38,034 nucleotides of DNA from SAR92 bacterium MED-G29 (GCA_002457245.1 NTJY01000006.1:1-38034), one strand, 5' to 3'; positions 9,019-18,187 are shown, counted from the stretch's first letter. The notes: generated from the letters alone by a model not told the origin. Numbers and translations are program-made.

Positions 9019-10389
9019 TCAGCGGCCCTCTACCGAACCAGCTACGATTCCAGCGCTTTGCTCCTCTAGAACATGTAGTATTTTTTGAGCCTTACCGTTT
9101 ACAAGTGTGTGCATAAGAACCGTTGGAATAGCAACACAAAGACCCAGAACTGTTGTAATTAGTGCCTGAGAGATACCACCCGCCATCGCTTTAGGATCCC
9201 CAGCACCAAATAGAGTAATCATCTGGAAGGTAATAATCATCCCCGTTACTGTCCCTAGGAGTCCCATGAGGGGAGCAACCATTGAGATAACCTTTAACAA
9301 GTTCAGTCCTGATTCGATGTCTGGCCTCTCTTTGAGCACTGCTTCATGGAGCTTGAGCTCAAGCGCCTCAGCATCTAACTTGGGATTATCCGCTGCGACT
9401 TGAAGCACTCTGCCGAGAGGATTACCCGCGTCGGAAGTACCCGCCTTTAGCTGAGCTGCCACTTTACGAGACATACCACTGAGGACAATAAATCTATATA
9501 GGGCTAATAAAATCGCCACTACAAATACACCGGTAATCACATACCCAACAATTCCTCCAAAGTGCCACCGCTCAACTAAAGTAGGCGTATTGATCAGAGC
9601 CCTTAGTAGTCCGCCACCAAAAGGCCCACTTGGATCCAACCCAACCATCGTAAAGCCCGAGCTTGCCTCTTGAAGAGAAGACGCGCCAGAACTGTGGCCA
9701 GAAGGTTGACGGGGCAATTCAGAAACCAACCCAGATTCCGGATTGTATTCAAGATATAGGCCATCAGCGAGGAGGTTATATGTTCCAACTCTTACTACTT
9801 CCATCTCAACCTGTTCGCCGTTTGCCATAACCACGGAGCGATCGAATTTTACAATTCGCGCACTTTCTATCATCTCACGCTGTTGCTCAAACCATAAGCT
9901 CTCTATCTCTTCTATTGAAGGCAGGCTAGTATCGCTGCTCATTTTGGCGATAAGATCATCGAGAGATTCAGTACGCCCGCTAATTTGGGCACTAACAATT
10001 GATTGATCGATGTTAGCACGAATGTCTCCTGCCGCACCTGTAAGGTGTCCAAATAACTCCTTCAGAGAACCAAGACGCTTATCTCTTTGCTCTCGCAGCT
10101 TGGCTATCTGGATATCGTTATCTTTAATCTTTTTCTCAAGCCTATCTGACCTCTTTTCCTCAGAAACCTTTGTGTTTTGAGCGCTTTTTAATGCCTGAGC
10201 CTGCTTCCTTTGATCTGATTTAAAATCTGCCTCTCTTTTGCGCGATTCTGTCGACTCGGAGATCGCAGAGCTTTCAATCATTTCTAATAATTGATCAAGA
10301 GTTTTTGCATCATCTTGCCCAAGAACAGGAGAAGTAAGGGATGCTGCTAGTAAAAAAACAGCCAGAGTTTTCATGTATTTAGTAATCAT
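9019..10389 (-). CDS. ttpC: TtpC-like long ExbB protein with periplasmic coiled coil
   Basis: A 456-residue protein with three parts: a cleavable signal peptide ending near VLGQ (about residue 25); a periplasmic region with a charged coiled coil (about 45-120) and a folded segment; and a C-terminal MotA/TolQ/ExbB domain (membrane helix about 276-298, then VAPLMGLLGTVTGMI and GDPKAMAGGISQALITT). This matches TtpC, the extra component described for Vibrio TonB2 and TonB3 systems. Its ATG overlaps the DUF3450 stop by 4 bp (ATGA) with GGAGG in front, so the two are translationally coupled. The symbol is by analogy. Confidence 0.88.
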   Translation of the reverse strand: MITKYMKTLAVFLLAASLTSPVLGQDDAKTLDQLLEMIESSAISESTESRKREADFKSDQRKQAQALKSAQNTKVSEEKRSDRLEKKIKDNDIQIAKLREQRDKRLGSLKELFGHLTGAAGDIRANIDQSIVSAQISGRTESLDDLIAKMSSDTSLPSIEEIESLWFEQQREMIESARIVKFDRSVVMANGEQVEMEVVRVGTYNLLADGLYLEYNPESGLVSELPRQPSGHSSGASSLQEASSGFTMVGLDPSGPFGGGLLRALINTPTLVERWHFGGIVGYVITGVFVVAILLALYRFIVLSGMSRKVAAQLKAGTSDAGNPLGRVLQVAADNPKLDAEALELKLHEAVLKERPDIESGLNLLKVISMVAPLMGLLGTVTGMIITFQMITLFGAGDPKAMAGGISQALITTVLGLCVAIPTVLMHTLVNGKAQKILHVLEEQSAGIVAGSVEGR

Positions 10390-11207
10390 TGTGCTGCCTC
10401 CGGAGCTGTAATCGGCATTTCAAGAACGTCTTGAGGAGATAGTTTCTTGGCAATACGAATTCCCTGATCAACAGGCCTACGATATTCTGAACCCAAGGTT
10501 TCCCACGAATTAGTTGTCTTATTCCAAGCTCCTGTCTGAGACTTGTCTTTTGTCTGATACATTAGACCAACACGACCAATTCTGAGCATAACAACCTCAA
10601 CCTCTGAACCATCATCATTAATATCCACTTGATCGGTATATGACTCAAGTGACAGACTATATTCTGCTTCTATGTCATATAATTCCAAAATTTGTCGGAA
10701 CTTTTCAGCTGCAGAAAATCTCGCACTGTCTAAGTTATCAGTAAGTTCGTTAACAGCATCTAAACGCTTTTCTTGCCTAAACGGCATATCCAGGGACACA
10801 AAATCCTCCAGTGCGGCAAGCATATTCACCATCAAAGGAGTCACGCCCCTCTCTATGACCGTTGCATTAGCGATAGACTCATTCAACTCTGCCATCATCT
10901 TATTTTGATTCTCTATTTGGCGATCAAGCTGCGAGTTATAAACACGCAAATTCTCGATTTGCTTGTTAACTTGTTTAAATTCTTGAAGAAGGCCATCGGT
11001 TTGATCAGCAATACGGTCAACCTTGGTTTGTGATGATCTTGCCAATTCGACCTTGTCAGCTCCGGCCGAAAGAATATCCTTTAAATCAGCGGTCTGAATT
11101 ACCTCTGCTGTTTGCGGCACTAGCTCAGTCGTTTGTGCTGTTGCTGACGAAAAACCGCCAACAAGAGCGCCAAGTATTAACAATGCTTTTAATAGTTGCT
11201 TGTTCAT
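10386..11207 (-). CDS. DUF3450 periplasmic coiled-coil protein
   Basis: A 273-residue protein with a clear signal peptide (hydrophobic about 8-20, cleavage near ATA-QT at 24/25), a long coiled coil over about 60-120 (QVNKQIENLRVYNSQLDRQI) and a C-terminal region with RIGRVGLMYQTKDKSQTG. This is the DUF3450 family, regularly found as first gene of TtpC/TonB clusters. Its role is not established; it presumably works with the periplasmic coiled coil of the next protein. It opens the operon, about 95 nt downstream of a predicted promoter. Confidence 0.85.
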   Translation of the reverse strand: MNKQLLKALLILGALVGGFSSATAQTTELVPQTAEVIQTADLKDILSAGADKVELARSSQTKVDRIADQTDGLLQEFKQVNKQIENLRVYNSQLDRQIENQNKMMAELNESIANATVIERGVTPLMVNMLAALEDFVSLDMPFRQEKRLDAVNELTDNLDSARFSAAEKFRQILELYDIEAEYSLSLESYTDQVDINDDGSEVEVVMLRIGRVGLMYQTKDKSQTGAWNKTTNSWETLGSEYRRPVDQGIRIAKKLSPQDVLEMPITAPEAAQ

Positions 11208-11269
11208 AGTTCCCTCAGTTTTGGGTCTACCAGTTGAATGTTCGACTTACATTTTTCTTTATTTTTACA

Positions 11270-11297
11270 CCCAAAAAATTGAGTTCATTTTTTTGGG
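11270..11297 (-). other. Hairpin in the leader of the TonB operon
   Basis: CCCAAAAAA at 11270-11278 pairs perfectly with TTTTTTGGG at 11289-11297 around a 10-nt loop. On the transcript it lies just after the predicted start site, and the 3' arm is not followed by a U run, so it is not a standard terminator. Its function is unknown. Confidence 0.5.
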
Positions 11298-11302
11298 CTC
11301 CC

Positions 11303-11331
11303 TTTATAACAGTCTCAACTGTAAGAATCAA
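11303..11331 (-). promoter_or_regulatory. Predicted sigma-70 promoter of the TonB operon
   Basis: On the minus strand TTGATT (11326-11331) and TATAAA (11303-11308) are separated by exactly 17 bp. Transcription would start near 11296, giving a leader of about 90 nt. No Fur-box-like palindrome was recognised around it. Confidence 0.6.
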
Positions 11332-11437
11332 TTTGACCACAAACAAAATGTGGCTTTAATTCAATGGGACCGTAATTATTTGTAATGGTAACACTTTGTG
11401 AATGTATGGCTATTTTTTATTGTATAAGCTCAATCAA

Positions 11438-11463
11438 AGGCATGAAAAAATATGCCTCTTTTT
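11438..11463. terminator. Weak hairpin downstream of folA
   Basis: AGGCAT (11438-11443) pairs with ATGCCT (11452-11457). The T run (CTTTTT) follows on the plus strand, while on the minus strand, needed for folA, the tract after the stem is only TTTG. It may be a weak terminator for folA or nothing. Confidence 0.3.
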
Positions 11464-11487
11464 GCGACATAGTTTAAAACACTTTTC

Positions 11488-11985
11488 TTATTTGCGATCT
11501 AGAGTCACAAATTTGTATGAATACTTAGCTGTTATTTTTGGATACTCAACAATTTCCTCACGCCATAGAGAGTAATCAATTTCGGGAAAGAATGCGTCCC
11601 CGTGAATATCGACATCAACCTCGGTCAAGTAAAGTCTATCCGCCACCTGGATGGTCATTCGATATATTTGCTCTCCCCCAATAATCATAATTTCTTCCAC
11701 ATTTGAATCCAAGCAAGCATGACGAGCGATAGACAAAGCTTGCTCGAGGGTAGTGGCCACTTCAACGCCCTCCGGATTAAATTCAGCATCTCGAGAAAGA
11801 ACTATGTTGGTGCGCCCAGGTAAGGGTCTCCCAATCGAGTCAAAAGTTTTACGGCCCATAATAATTGGTTTGGCCATTGTGATAGATTTAAAGTGCTTTA
11901 AATCCTCGGGCAAATACCACGGCAGTGAATTATCCACACCAATTACGCCATTTCTACTAACGGCTACAATTAACGAAATTCTCAT
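11488..11985 (-). CDS. folA: Dihydrofolate reductase
   Basis: Reduces dihydrofolate to tetrahydrofolate with NADPH, recycling the cofactor that ThyA oxidises. Starting at the ATG at 11985 the protein has 165 residues, normal for chromosomal DHFR, and begins MRISLIVAVSRNGVIG. The active-site segment DNSLPWYLPEDLKHFK, PIIMGRKTFDSIGRPLPGR and IIGGEQIY are all present. The frame stays open 30 codons further upstream, into thyA, but that extension does not match the family. The start is 13 bp after the thyA stop, with AAGG in front, so it is cotranscribed with thyA. Confidence 0.95.
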   Translation of the reverse strand: MRISLIVAVSRNGVIGVDNSLPWYLPEDLKHFKSITMAKPIIMGRKTFDSIGRPLPGRTNIVLSRDAEFNPEGVEVATTLEQALSIARHACLDSNVEEIMIIGGEQIYRMTIQVADRLYLTEVDVDIHGDAFFPEIDYSLWREEIVEYPKITAKYSYKFVTLDRK

Positions 11986-11998
11986 AATATATGCCTTA

Positions 11999-12904
11999 TT
12001 AAACAGCAACCGGGGCAGATATAGGTTCGTGAGACATATAATTCTGCAGTTCGAAGTCTTCAAACACGAAATCAAATAAACTGGTGATGCTAGGATTAAC
12101 CTTTAGTTCTGGTAAATCAAACTCCGCTCTGGAGAGCTGCTCTTCGACCTGTTCCATATGATTTAAATATAAATGAGCATCACCAAATGTATGGATGAAG
12201 TCACCAGGCCTAAGACCAGTGACCTGTGCTATCATTATGGTAAGTATTGCATAAGACGCAATATTGAATGGCACTCCTAAGAACACGTCAGCGCTGCGCT
12301 GATATAGCTGGCAACTCAACCTCCCCTCCACAACGTAAAATTGGAACAAGCTATGACAAGGGGGCAGTCCCGATTTGATCATGACAGGAATGTCTTGGGG
12401 ATTCCATGCTGACACTATGAGCCTGCGTGAATCAGGATTAGTTTTAATGTCATTTATAAGATTTGCAAGCTGGTCAACACCGCCAAAGTTACGCCACTGC
12501 TTTCCATAGACTGGGCCAAGATCGCCATATTGTCTTGCGAAAGTATCATCAGACTTAATTCTTTCGATGAACTCTTTCATAACTAATCTCCACTCGGAGG
12601 AATACATCTGAAGATTTTGAGCTTGTCCCGTCTCTCGCAACCAATTCTGGTAAGGCCAATCATTCCAAATGCCAACACCATTTTGCACGAGATATTTAAT
12701 ATTAGTGTCGCCTTTTATAAACCAAAGTAGCTCATGCAAAATAGACTTCAAATGCACTCTTTTGGTCGTTACTAAAGGAAATCCATCAGCCAAATTAAAA
12801 CGCATCTGGTATCCAAAAATACTAACTGTCCCAGTACCGGTCCGATCCTCTTTTATAGTTCCATGATCTCGGATATGTCGAACTAAATCGAGGTATTGTT
12901 TCAT
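11999..12904 (-). CDS. thyA: Thymidylate synthase
   Basis: Methylates dUMP to dTMP with methylene-tetrahydrofolate. The 301 residues contain the start [17 protein letters not shown], the catalytic C183 in [29 protein letters not shown] and the C-terminal APVAV. It is about 37 residues longer than the 264-residue E. coli enzyme; the extra part (about residues 85-127) sits before [11 protein letters not shown], where the Lactobacillus casei form also has an insert. Its ATG overlaps the lgt stop by 4 bp and folA follows 13 bp downstream. Confidence 0.97.
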   Translation of the reverse strand: MKQYLDLVRHIRDHGTIKEDRTGTGTVSIFGYQMRFNLADGFPLVTTKRVHLKSILHELLWFIKGDTNIKYLVQNGVGIWNDWPYQNWLRETGQAQNLQMYSSEWRLVMKEFIERIKSDDTFARQYGDLGPVYGKQWRNFGGVDQLANLINDIKTNPDSRRLIVSAWNPQDIPVMIKSGLPPCHSLFQFYVVEGRLSCQLYQRSADVFLGVPFNIASYAILTIMIAQVTGLRPGDFIHTFGDAHLYLNHMEQVEEQLSRAEFDLPELKVNPSITSLFDFVFEDFELQNYMSHEPISAPVAV

Positions 12905-13719
12905 ACTCTGTCTCCTGATCTCAGTGGCACCGAAGCTAAGCTCTTACGCATGAACCATATCCCCAACAGAATCATTGGTATACAAAGAGTTTGACCTCGA
13001 GTCATCCAGTTAAATGACTCAAAGACAACAGTCGTTCCGGCCAAATGAGCATCTGGCTGTCTTACAAATTCAATACTAAATCTAAATATTCCATAGAGAA
13101 CCAAGAACAAACCAGCGACTTCACCATAAAGCCTGGGCTTTCGGGAATACCAATTTATAATAATAAATAATATCAACCCCTCCAGCATAGCCTCATAGAG
13201 CTGGGACGGATGACGCGGAAGTCGCTCAGGATCATTTGGAAAGATTACCGCCCACGGGACGTCAGTAGCACGTCCATAGAGCTCTTGATTAACAAAGTTT
13301 GCCAGGCGACCAAACAATAGACCTGTTGGTATTAATGGTGCGACAAAATCAGCCAAACCCAAAAATGGAGTTTTATGTTTTCGACTAAAGATCAGTATGG
13401 CTAAGGTCACTCCAAGCAGACCTCCATGAAAAGACATTCCCCCGTTCCAAAGGCGAAAAACTTCAACAGGATCTGCCATCCATCGATCCAGACTATAGAA
13501 AACCATGTACCCCAATCTACCACCCAAAAGAACGCCAAAAGCACCATATACAATAAGATCTTCCACCTGACTTTGTTTAATGGGGGACCAAGGTCGTTGG
13601 CTTTTTGGTATCGCCAGTTTATATGAAACAACAAAGGCCAATGCGTAAGAAAGCCCATACCAAGCGATATTGATGGGTCCGATAGAAATAGCAATAGGAT
13701 CGATATAAGGTAACAACAT
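12901..13719 (-). CDS. lgt: Prolipoprotein diacylglyceryl transferase
   Basis: Inner-membrane enzyme that moves diacylglycerol from phosphatidylglycerol onto the lipobox cysteine of prolipoproteins. From the ATG at 13719 the protein has 272 residues with several membrane helices. Family motifs are present: MSFHGGLLG, the Lgt signature [14 protein letters not shown] and a late [15 protein letters not shown]. The frame extends to a GTG at 13740, but that start has no Shine-Dalgarno, while the ATG has GGAG about 10 nt upstream and gives the MLLPYIDP start typical of relatives. First gene of lgt-thyA-folA. Confidence 0.95.
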   Translation of the reverse strand: MLLPYIDPIAISIGPINIAWYGLSYALAFVVSYKLAIPKSQRPWSPIKQSQVEDLIVYGAFGVLLGGRLGYMVFYSLDRWMADPVEVFRLWNGGMSFHGGLLGVTLAILIFSRKHKTPFLGLADFVAPLIPTGLLFGRLANFVNQELYGRATDVPWAVIFPNDPERLPRHPSQLYEAMLEGLILFIIINWYSRKPRLYGEVAGLFLVLYGIFRFSIEFVRQPDAHLAGTTVVFESFNWMTRGQTLCIPMILLGIWFMRKSLASVPLRSGDRV

Positions 13720-13822
13720 AAACGTTTTGCTCCAACTCACCTAAAACCGAAATCATAGCCCTTTATTCATGCGACTGCCATGAGGGATGACAGTGAAAAA
13801 GACAAAAAGTTATACTAAGGTG

Positions 13823-14602
13823 ATGTGTCTCCTGTCTATTGCCTATCAGTCAAAACCTGAAACCTCTCTTGTGGTCATATCCAATCGCGATGAGTTCTAC
13901 CAAAGAGCTACTCTCCCAATGCACTGGTGGTCTGCAAATGATATTCTTGCAGGACTTGACCAACAAGCTGGAGGTACCTGGCTAGGTCTAACAAGAACCG
14001 GTCGATTTGCTGCCGTAACAAACTTCAGAGACCTGCACGCGGGCAATAAATCGCGAACTAATCTCCAATCTCGAGGAGAATTGGTGACAGAATTTCTATC
14101 CTCAAAACAAGACAGTGTTAGGTGGGCTAACTCAAAATCTAAGGAATTATTAAATTATAACGCGTTTAACCTAGTCATATTTGATGGGGAAAATTTAGTT
14201 TACTTAAACAACCTAGATAATACTGTAAAAGCTCTGCAACCCGGTATTTATGGATTGAGCAATCACTTTATCAACAGTCCTTGGCCAAAAGTGGATCACG
14301 CAAGGCATGCTCTTGATAGTCTCATCAGAAACAAACCAATGAACCAAAGTGCGATGCCATTTTTACTAAAAGCTTTGTCGTCTCAAAAAGTCTATGAGGC
14401 TAATTTACTTCCAGATACTGGTATCTCACAAGAGATGGAGTCTCTTCTCTCATCACCTTTTATAGTCTCTCAAGGGTACGGAACGCGCGCATCAACTGCA
14501 CTCATTATCTCGTCCTCTGGTAACGTGATAGCCGCAGAGCAATCATTTGAAAATGGCACCCATTGCCAGCTCAGCGAGTTTGCCTTTGAAATCTTGAGAT
14601 AG
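13823..14602 (+). CDS. NRDE/TANGO2-family protein
   Basis: A 259-residue protein starting MCLLSIAYQSKP, with the NRDE motif in VISNRDEFYQRATLP and WLGLTRTGRFAAVTNFRD, the signature of the NRDE (TANGO2) family. These proteins have a conserved cysteine right after the initiator Met, which is kept. Members have been linked to haem or lipid handling in eukaryotes, but the bacterial function is not settled. The ATG at 13823 is chosen over an in-frame GTG at 13787 because it restores the N-terminal Met-Cys and has AAGG 4 nt in front. It faces ptsP. Confidence 0.85.
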   Translation: MCLLSIAYQSKPETSLVVISNRDEFYQRATLPMHWWSANDILAGLDQQAGGTWLGLTRTGRFAAVTNFRDLHAGNKSRTNLQSRGELVTEFLSSKQDSVRWANSKSKELLNYNAFNLVIFDGENLVYLNNLDNTVKALQPGIYGLSNHFINSPWPKVDHARHALDSLIRNKPMNQSAMPFLLKALSSQKVYEANLLPDTGISQEMESLLSSPFIVSQGYGTRASTALIISSSGNVIAAEQSFENGTHCQLSEFAFEILR

Positions 14603-14629
14603 ACTCCGCTTGAATTACTATGAAGGTAC

Positions 14630-16897
14630 CTAGGATTTAAGTAACTGTGCTATCTGGGGTCTACCTAGGGCGCTTTCTAAATAGTTTACAACATTTTCAG
14701 CACTATCCATTTTTAGGGCTTTCCTAGCTAGAACTCTAGCTTCAGTTTTGGTGATATTGAGGAGCATAGATTTCACTCTCAACAAGCTACCAGCACTCAT
14801 CGATAACGTGTCATACCCAAGCCCAACAAGCAATACCGCACTCAAGGGATCTCCGGCCATCTCACCACAGATACTAACATGACATCCTGAGCTTGAAGCT
14901 TGCTTAAAAATATTCATAAGTGCGATAAGTACGCTGGGGTGTAGGTGATGATAGAGATCAGCCACTCTCTCATTATTTCGATCAACAGCAAGCAAATATT
15001 GAGTTAAATCATTTGTCCCTACAGACAAAAAATCTACCCTTCGGGCAATCTCTTTGACCTGATAAACGGCAGCTGGTACTTCGACCATCGCTCCAATTAG
15101 TGGTCTCTTTATCTGATAGCCTTCTTCTTGGGTCAGCTCAGAATATGCTCTATCGATTAGTTTCTGAGCACTAGTAAGCTCTGGGAGGTTGCTAATCATG
15201 GGCAGCATGATTCTCAAATTATCAATGCCTTCACTAGCCCTAAGCATAGCTCTAATTTGAACCAAAAAAATCTCTGGGTGATCCAGTGAGATACGAATTC
15301 CTCTCCAACCAAGGAACGGATTCTCCTCCTCAATAGGGAAATAAGGCAAATCCTTATCACCCCCTATATCTAGCGTTCGCATAGTAACTGCGCGAGGTGA
15401 AAAAGCCGCTAACTGTTCTCTATATATTTCAATCTGCTCATCCTCTGTTGGAAAGCTTGATCTTGAAAAAAACGGAATTTCCGTCCGAAAGAGGCCCACA
15501 GCATCTGCACTACTTTTTACAGAACGTGCAATGTCTTGACGCAACCCAGTATTAACCCATAAGGCGAATCTCGAGTTATCTAAGGTCTTACAAGGGAGAT
15601 TCCTGACCCTCTCTAAATCTTTATTAAAGGACTTTTCCTCTCGTCTCCGCTGCAAGTACTGCCGCCGAGTAGAACGCGTGGCTCTGCTAATAATTTTTCC
15701 ATGGGAACCATCAACAATAACTTCCTGTGCCTCAAGTTCTGCCCAAGGGAAATTTACAGCCCCCATCACTGTAGGAATTCCCAGAGCACGGGCAACAATT
15801 GCCAAATGTGAATTCCGCGATCCTTTTAGAGAGATAATGCCTACCAGTCTATCAATTGGAATATCTGCAAAAGCGGTAGCCGCAAGATCTTCACCAACGA
15901 GTACAATTTTTCTAGGTAAAGGTGTCGCATCATGATTGCTGGCTTGTAAATGGTTAAGCACTCTCTTGCCTAAATCGTGAATATCTGTTGCCCTTTCTCG
16001 AAGATATGGATCTTCCATTCTTTGAAATGTTCTTATGTGGGCCATAACAGTTAAGCTCCAGGCGCTTGTCGCTGCCTTGCCTTTTTTGATTATCTCTAAA
16101 ACTTCATTAATTATTACTTGATCATCCAGCAACCGGACATAAACATCGAAGAGGGCAAACTCTTCAGCACTCAGGCGCTTTTTAAACCCGATGTTTAGAC
16201 TGATCATGTCCTGTTTAGTCGCTTTCAGTGCTTTACGGAAATTTCTGATTTCTAATTTTGGGTCATCAGAAAACCGATCTGGGACGTTTTTTAAATCAGA
16301 CCCTACTGCGATGCTTGTAAGCTGACCAACTCCCACTCCTGGCGAACTTCCAATACCAGAAAATTTAGCCTCACGACTTTTTCCTCGGCCTGCTGAGGCA
16401 AACTGCCTTAGCGCTCCGGTAGCACCGGCATGTGCGATGGCCCCAGAGAGCTGGGCACATACTGTAACGGCAAAAGCCTCTTCCTCAGCCGCAAAACGTC
16501 GTCTATTTTCCTGTTGTAGAACAAGAACACCAAGGACCCTTCGATGATGAATTATTGGAACTCCCAAGAATGAATGGAAAGGTGATTCACCAGTTTCTTC
16601 AAAATAAGCAAAACTGGGATGTTGGTCAGCATCTGGAAGGTTTAATGGCTCCTCTTTATGAGCAACTAGGCCCACCAATCCCTCCTTACTTGATAGCCTT
16701 ACTTTACCTATCGACTCCTCGCGAAGACCCTCAGTTGCCATTAAGACATAGCGAGCATCTGACTCATCAAACAAATACACTGAGCAAACGCCTGCATTCA
16801 TTTCAGAGCGGACCTCTTTTACAATAATAGTTAGCACTTCTGGGAGACTGCGAGCACTGTTCACTTCTTGAAAAATTGTTCGCAAAGATGTGAGCAT
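14630..16897 (-). CDS. ptsP: Nitrogen-PTS enzyme I with GAF domain (EI-Ntr)
   Basis: First phosphotransferase of the nitrogen-related PTS: takes phosphate from PEP and passes it to NPr. The 755 residues match PtsP (about 748 in E. coli): an N-terminal GAF domain (about 15-165; VCSVYLFDE, SFLGVPI, VLGVLVLQ), then the enzyme I region with phosphohistidine in SRNSHLAIVARALGIP (near residue 362) and the PEP-binding TIM barrel (FRTEIPF, GIRISLDHPEIF, VGTNDLTQYLLAVDRNN, catalytic Cys in VSICGEMAGDP). Its start overlaps the rppH stop by 1 bp, the usual rppH-ptsP operon. Confidence 0.96.
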   Translation of the reverse strand: MLTSLRTIFQEVNSARSLPEVLTIIVKEVRSEMNAGVCSVYLFDESDARYVLMATEGLREESIGKVRLSSKEGLVGLVAHKEEPLNLPDADQHPSFAYFEETGESPFHSFLGVPIIHHRRVLGVLVLQQENRRRFAAEEEAFAVTVCAQLSGAIAHAGATGALRQFASAGRGKSREAKFSGIGSSPGVGVGQLTSIAVGSDLKNVPDRFSDDPKLEIRNFRKALKATKQDMISLNIGFKKRLSAEEFALFDVYVRLLDDQVIINEVLEIIKKGKAATSAWSLTVMAHIRTFQRMEDPYLRERATDIHDLGKRVLNHLQASNHDATPLPRKIVLVGEDLAATAFADIPIDRLVGIISLKGSRNSHLAIVARALGIPTVMGAVNFPWAELEAQEVIVDGSHGKIISRATRSTRRQYLQRRREEKSFNKDLERVRNLPCKTLDNSRFALWVNTGLRQDIARSVKSSADAVGLFRTEIPFFSRSSFPTEDEQIEIYREQLAAFSPRAVTMRTLDIGGDKDLPYFPIEEENPFLGWRGIRISLDHPEIFLVQIRAMLRASEGIDNLRIMLPMISNLPELTSAQKLIDRAYSELTQEEGYQIKRPLIGAMVEVPAAVYQVKEIARRVDFLSVGTNDLTQYLLAVDRNNERVADLYHHLHPSVLIALMNIFKQASSSGCHVSICGEMAGDPLSAVLLVGLGYDTLSMSAGSLLRVKSMLLNITKTEARVLARKALKMDSAENVVNYLESALGRPQIAQLLKS

Positions 16898-17397
16898 TAT
16901 TTAATTGGCCTTACGCTGCTTTCAAGACGAATATTTTCCTCTGCAAACTCATGCAGCGCTTTGCGATAGACGCTTTGCTTAAACGAAACAACCGCATTGA
17001 TGGGGTACCAATAGTTCACCCAAGCCCAATCATCAAATTCAGGTGTACCACTTGTATCGAACCTGATTTTTTCAGAACTCCCAGTTAGCTGTAAGAAGAA
17101 CCACTTCTGCTTCTGTCCAATACAAAGAGGTTTTGAATTTTTCCTTTGCATTGCGGGAGGGATTCGATATCGCAACCATTTTTTACATCTCTTAATGATT
17201 TTCACATCACCAGAATTTAGACCGACTTCCTCATAGAGCTCCCTAAAAAGGGCCCGCTCAACTGATTCACCTTTATCAATGCCGCCCTGGGGAAATTGCC
17301 ATGCATTCTGACCTAATCGCTTGGCTAACAATACCTTTCCCAGTCCATCACTAATAATAATTGCTATATTTGCACGAAATCCATCTTTGTCTACCAT
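16897..17397 (-). CDS. rppH: RNA pyrophosphohydrolase
   Basis: Nudix hydrolase that removes pyrophosphate from the 5' end of mRNA and starts RNase E-dependent decay. The 166 residues begin MVDKDGFRANIAIII, with WQFPQGGIDKGES and the full Nudix box GGIDKG to REL-EEVGL (about residues 38-60), then KWLRYRIP typical of RppH. It is slightly shorter than the E. coli protein (176). It diverges from the HAD gene and is followed directly by ptsP. Confidence 0.95.
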   Translation of the reverse strand: MVDKDGFRANIAIIISDGLGKVLLAKRLGQNAWQFPQGGIDKGESVERALFRELYEEVGLNSGDVKIIKRCKKWLRYRIPPAMQRKNSKPLCIGQKQKWFFLQLTGSSEKIRFDTSGTPEFDDWAWVNYWYPINAVVSFKQSVYRKALHEFAEENIRLESSVRPIK

Positions 17398-17441
17398 TTA
17401 TGAGTGCCCTAAATTTTTAAAAATCTGTTTGCTTGATTGTT

Positions 17442-17457
17442 CCACAGTATATAGTGG
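17442..17457. promoter_or_regulatory. Near-palindromic divergent -10 region between rppH and HAD gene
   Basis: CCACAGTATATAGTGG lies midway between the two divergent genes and offers TATATA/TATAGT on the plus strand and TATACT on the minus strand. The -35 hexamers are poor on both sides, so this is only a candidate for overlapping divergent promoters. Confidence 0.3.
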
Positions 17458-17530
17458 TCGGCAATTTTCTGTTGAGCAAAAGCCCTATCATCGCTATCCT
17501 CATAACCTATTTTTAAAATGGAAGCTAATT

Positions 17531-18187
17531 GTGGCCCTAGCTCTATTCGATTTAGATAATACCTTGATAGCTGGTGATAGTGACCACAGCTGGGGCGAAT
17601 TTTTGATTTCACAAAATCTCGTAGATTCAGCTGACTACAAAACAAAAAATGATGCCTTTTTCGCCGCTTATGAAGCTGGAGAGCTAGATATTTTTGCGTA
17701 TCACGAATTCTCTCTCTCCCCGCTAATTGGTAAATCTCAAGAGATGATGAAGTCGTTGCATAATAAATTTATCAAAGAAGCAATAATGCCTCTGATGTTG
17801 CCACTTGCCGCTCAACTTATACAAAAACATAGGCTCGCTGGAGATCGACTTCTTATAATTACCGCAACTAATCGCTTCATAGCGGAGCCAATAGTTAAGT
17901 TACTTAAAATAGAAGAGTTTTTAGCTACTGATCTAGAAATTGTTAACAGCGTTTTTACTGGGAAAATAATAGGAACTCCAACCTACCAGAATGGAAAAGT
18001 AGAACGACTAAAACATTGGCTTAGAGAGAACAACGAATCAATGAAAGGCAGCTACTTTTACAGCGATTCAATTAATGACTTACCATTGTTGCTTGAGGTT
18101 GATCATCCTGTGGCTGTGGATCCAGATATACATCTAAGAAAAATAGCACGAGAAAAAAACTGGGGGATGATAACTTTGCGGCATTAG
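17531..18187 (+). CDS. HAD-IB family phosphatase, SerB-like
   Basis: A 218-residue soluble HAD hydrolase of subfamily IB. Motif I is LFDLDNTLIAGDSDHSWGEF at the very N-terminus, motif II LLIITATNRFI (about residue 110), motif IV YFYSDSINDLPLL (about residue 178). Such enzymes are phosphoserine-phosphatase-like; the substrate is unknown. The start is GTG at 17531, with GGAAG six bases upstream; it gives the family's usual N-terminus (VALALFDLDNTL), whereas the open frame upstream has no family similarity and overlaps rppH. In Pseudomonas a similar HAD gene also neighbours rppH. Confidence 0.88.
   Translation: MALALFDLDNTLIAGDSDHSWGEFLISQNLVDSADYKTKNDAFFAAYEAGELDIFAYHEFSLSPLIGKSQEMMKSLHNKFIKEAIMPLMLPLAAQLIQKHRLAGDRLLIITATNRFIAEPIVKLLKIEEFLATDLEIVNSVFTGKIIGTPTYQNGKVERLKHWLRENNESMKGSYFYSDSINDLPLLLEVDHPVAVDPDIHLRKIAREKNWGMITLRH

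Noticed and set aside
11986..12075. Longer folA start (195 residues)
   Set aside because: The extra 30 residues fall within thyA on the same strand and do not resemble DHFR; the ATG at 11985 gives the family start.
13720..13740. GTG start of lgt, adding 7 residues
   Set aside because: No Shine-Dalgarno, and relatives start at the position of the ATG at 13719.
17321..17530. 70-residue N-terminal extension of the HAD protein
   Set aside because: It overlaps rppH and has no family similarity; GTG at 17531 has a good ribosome site and gives the normal N-terminus.
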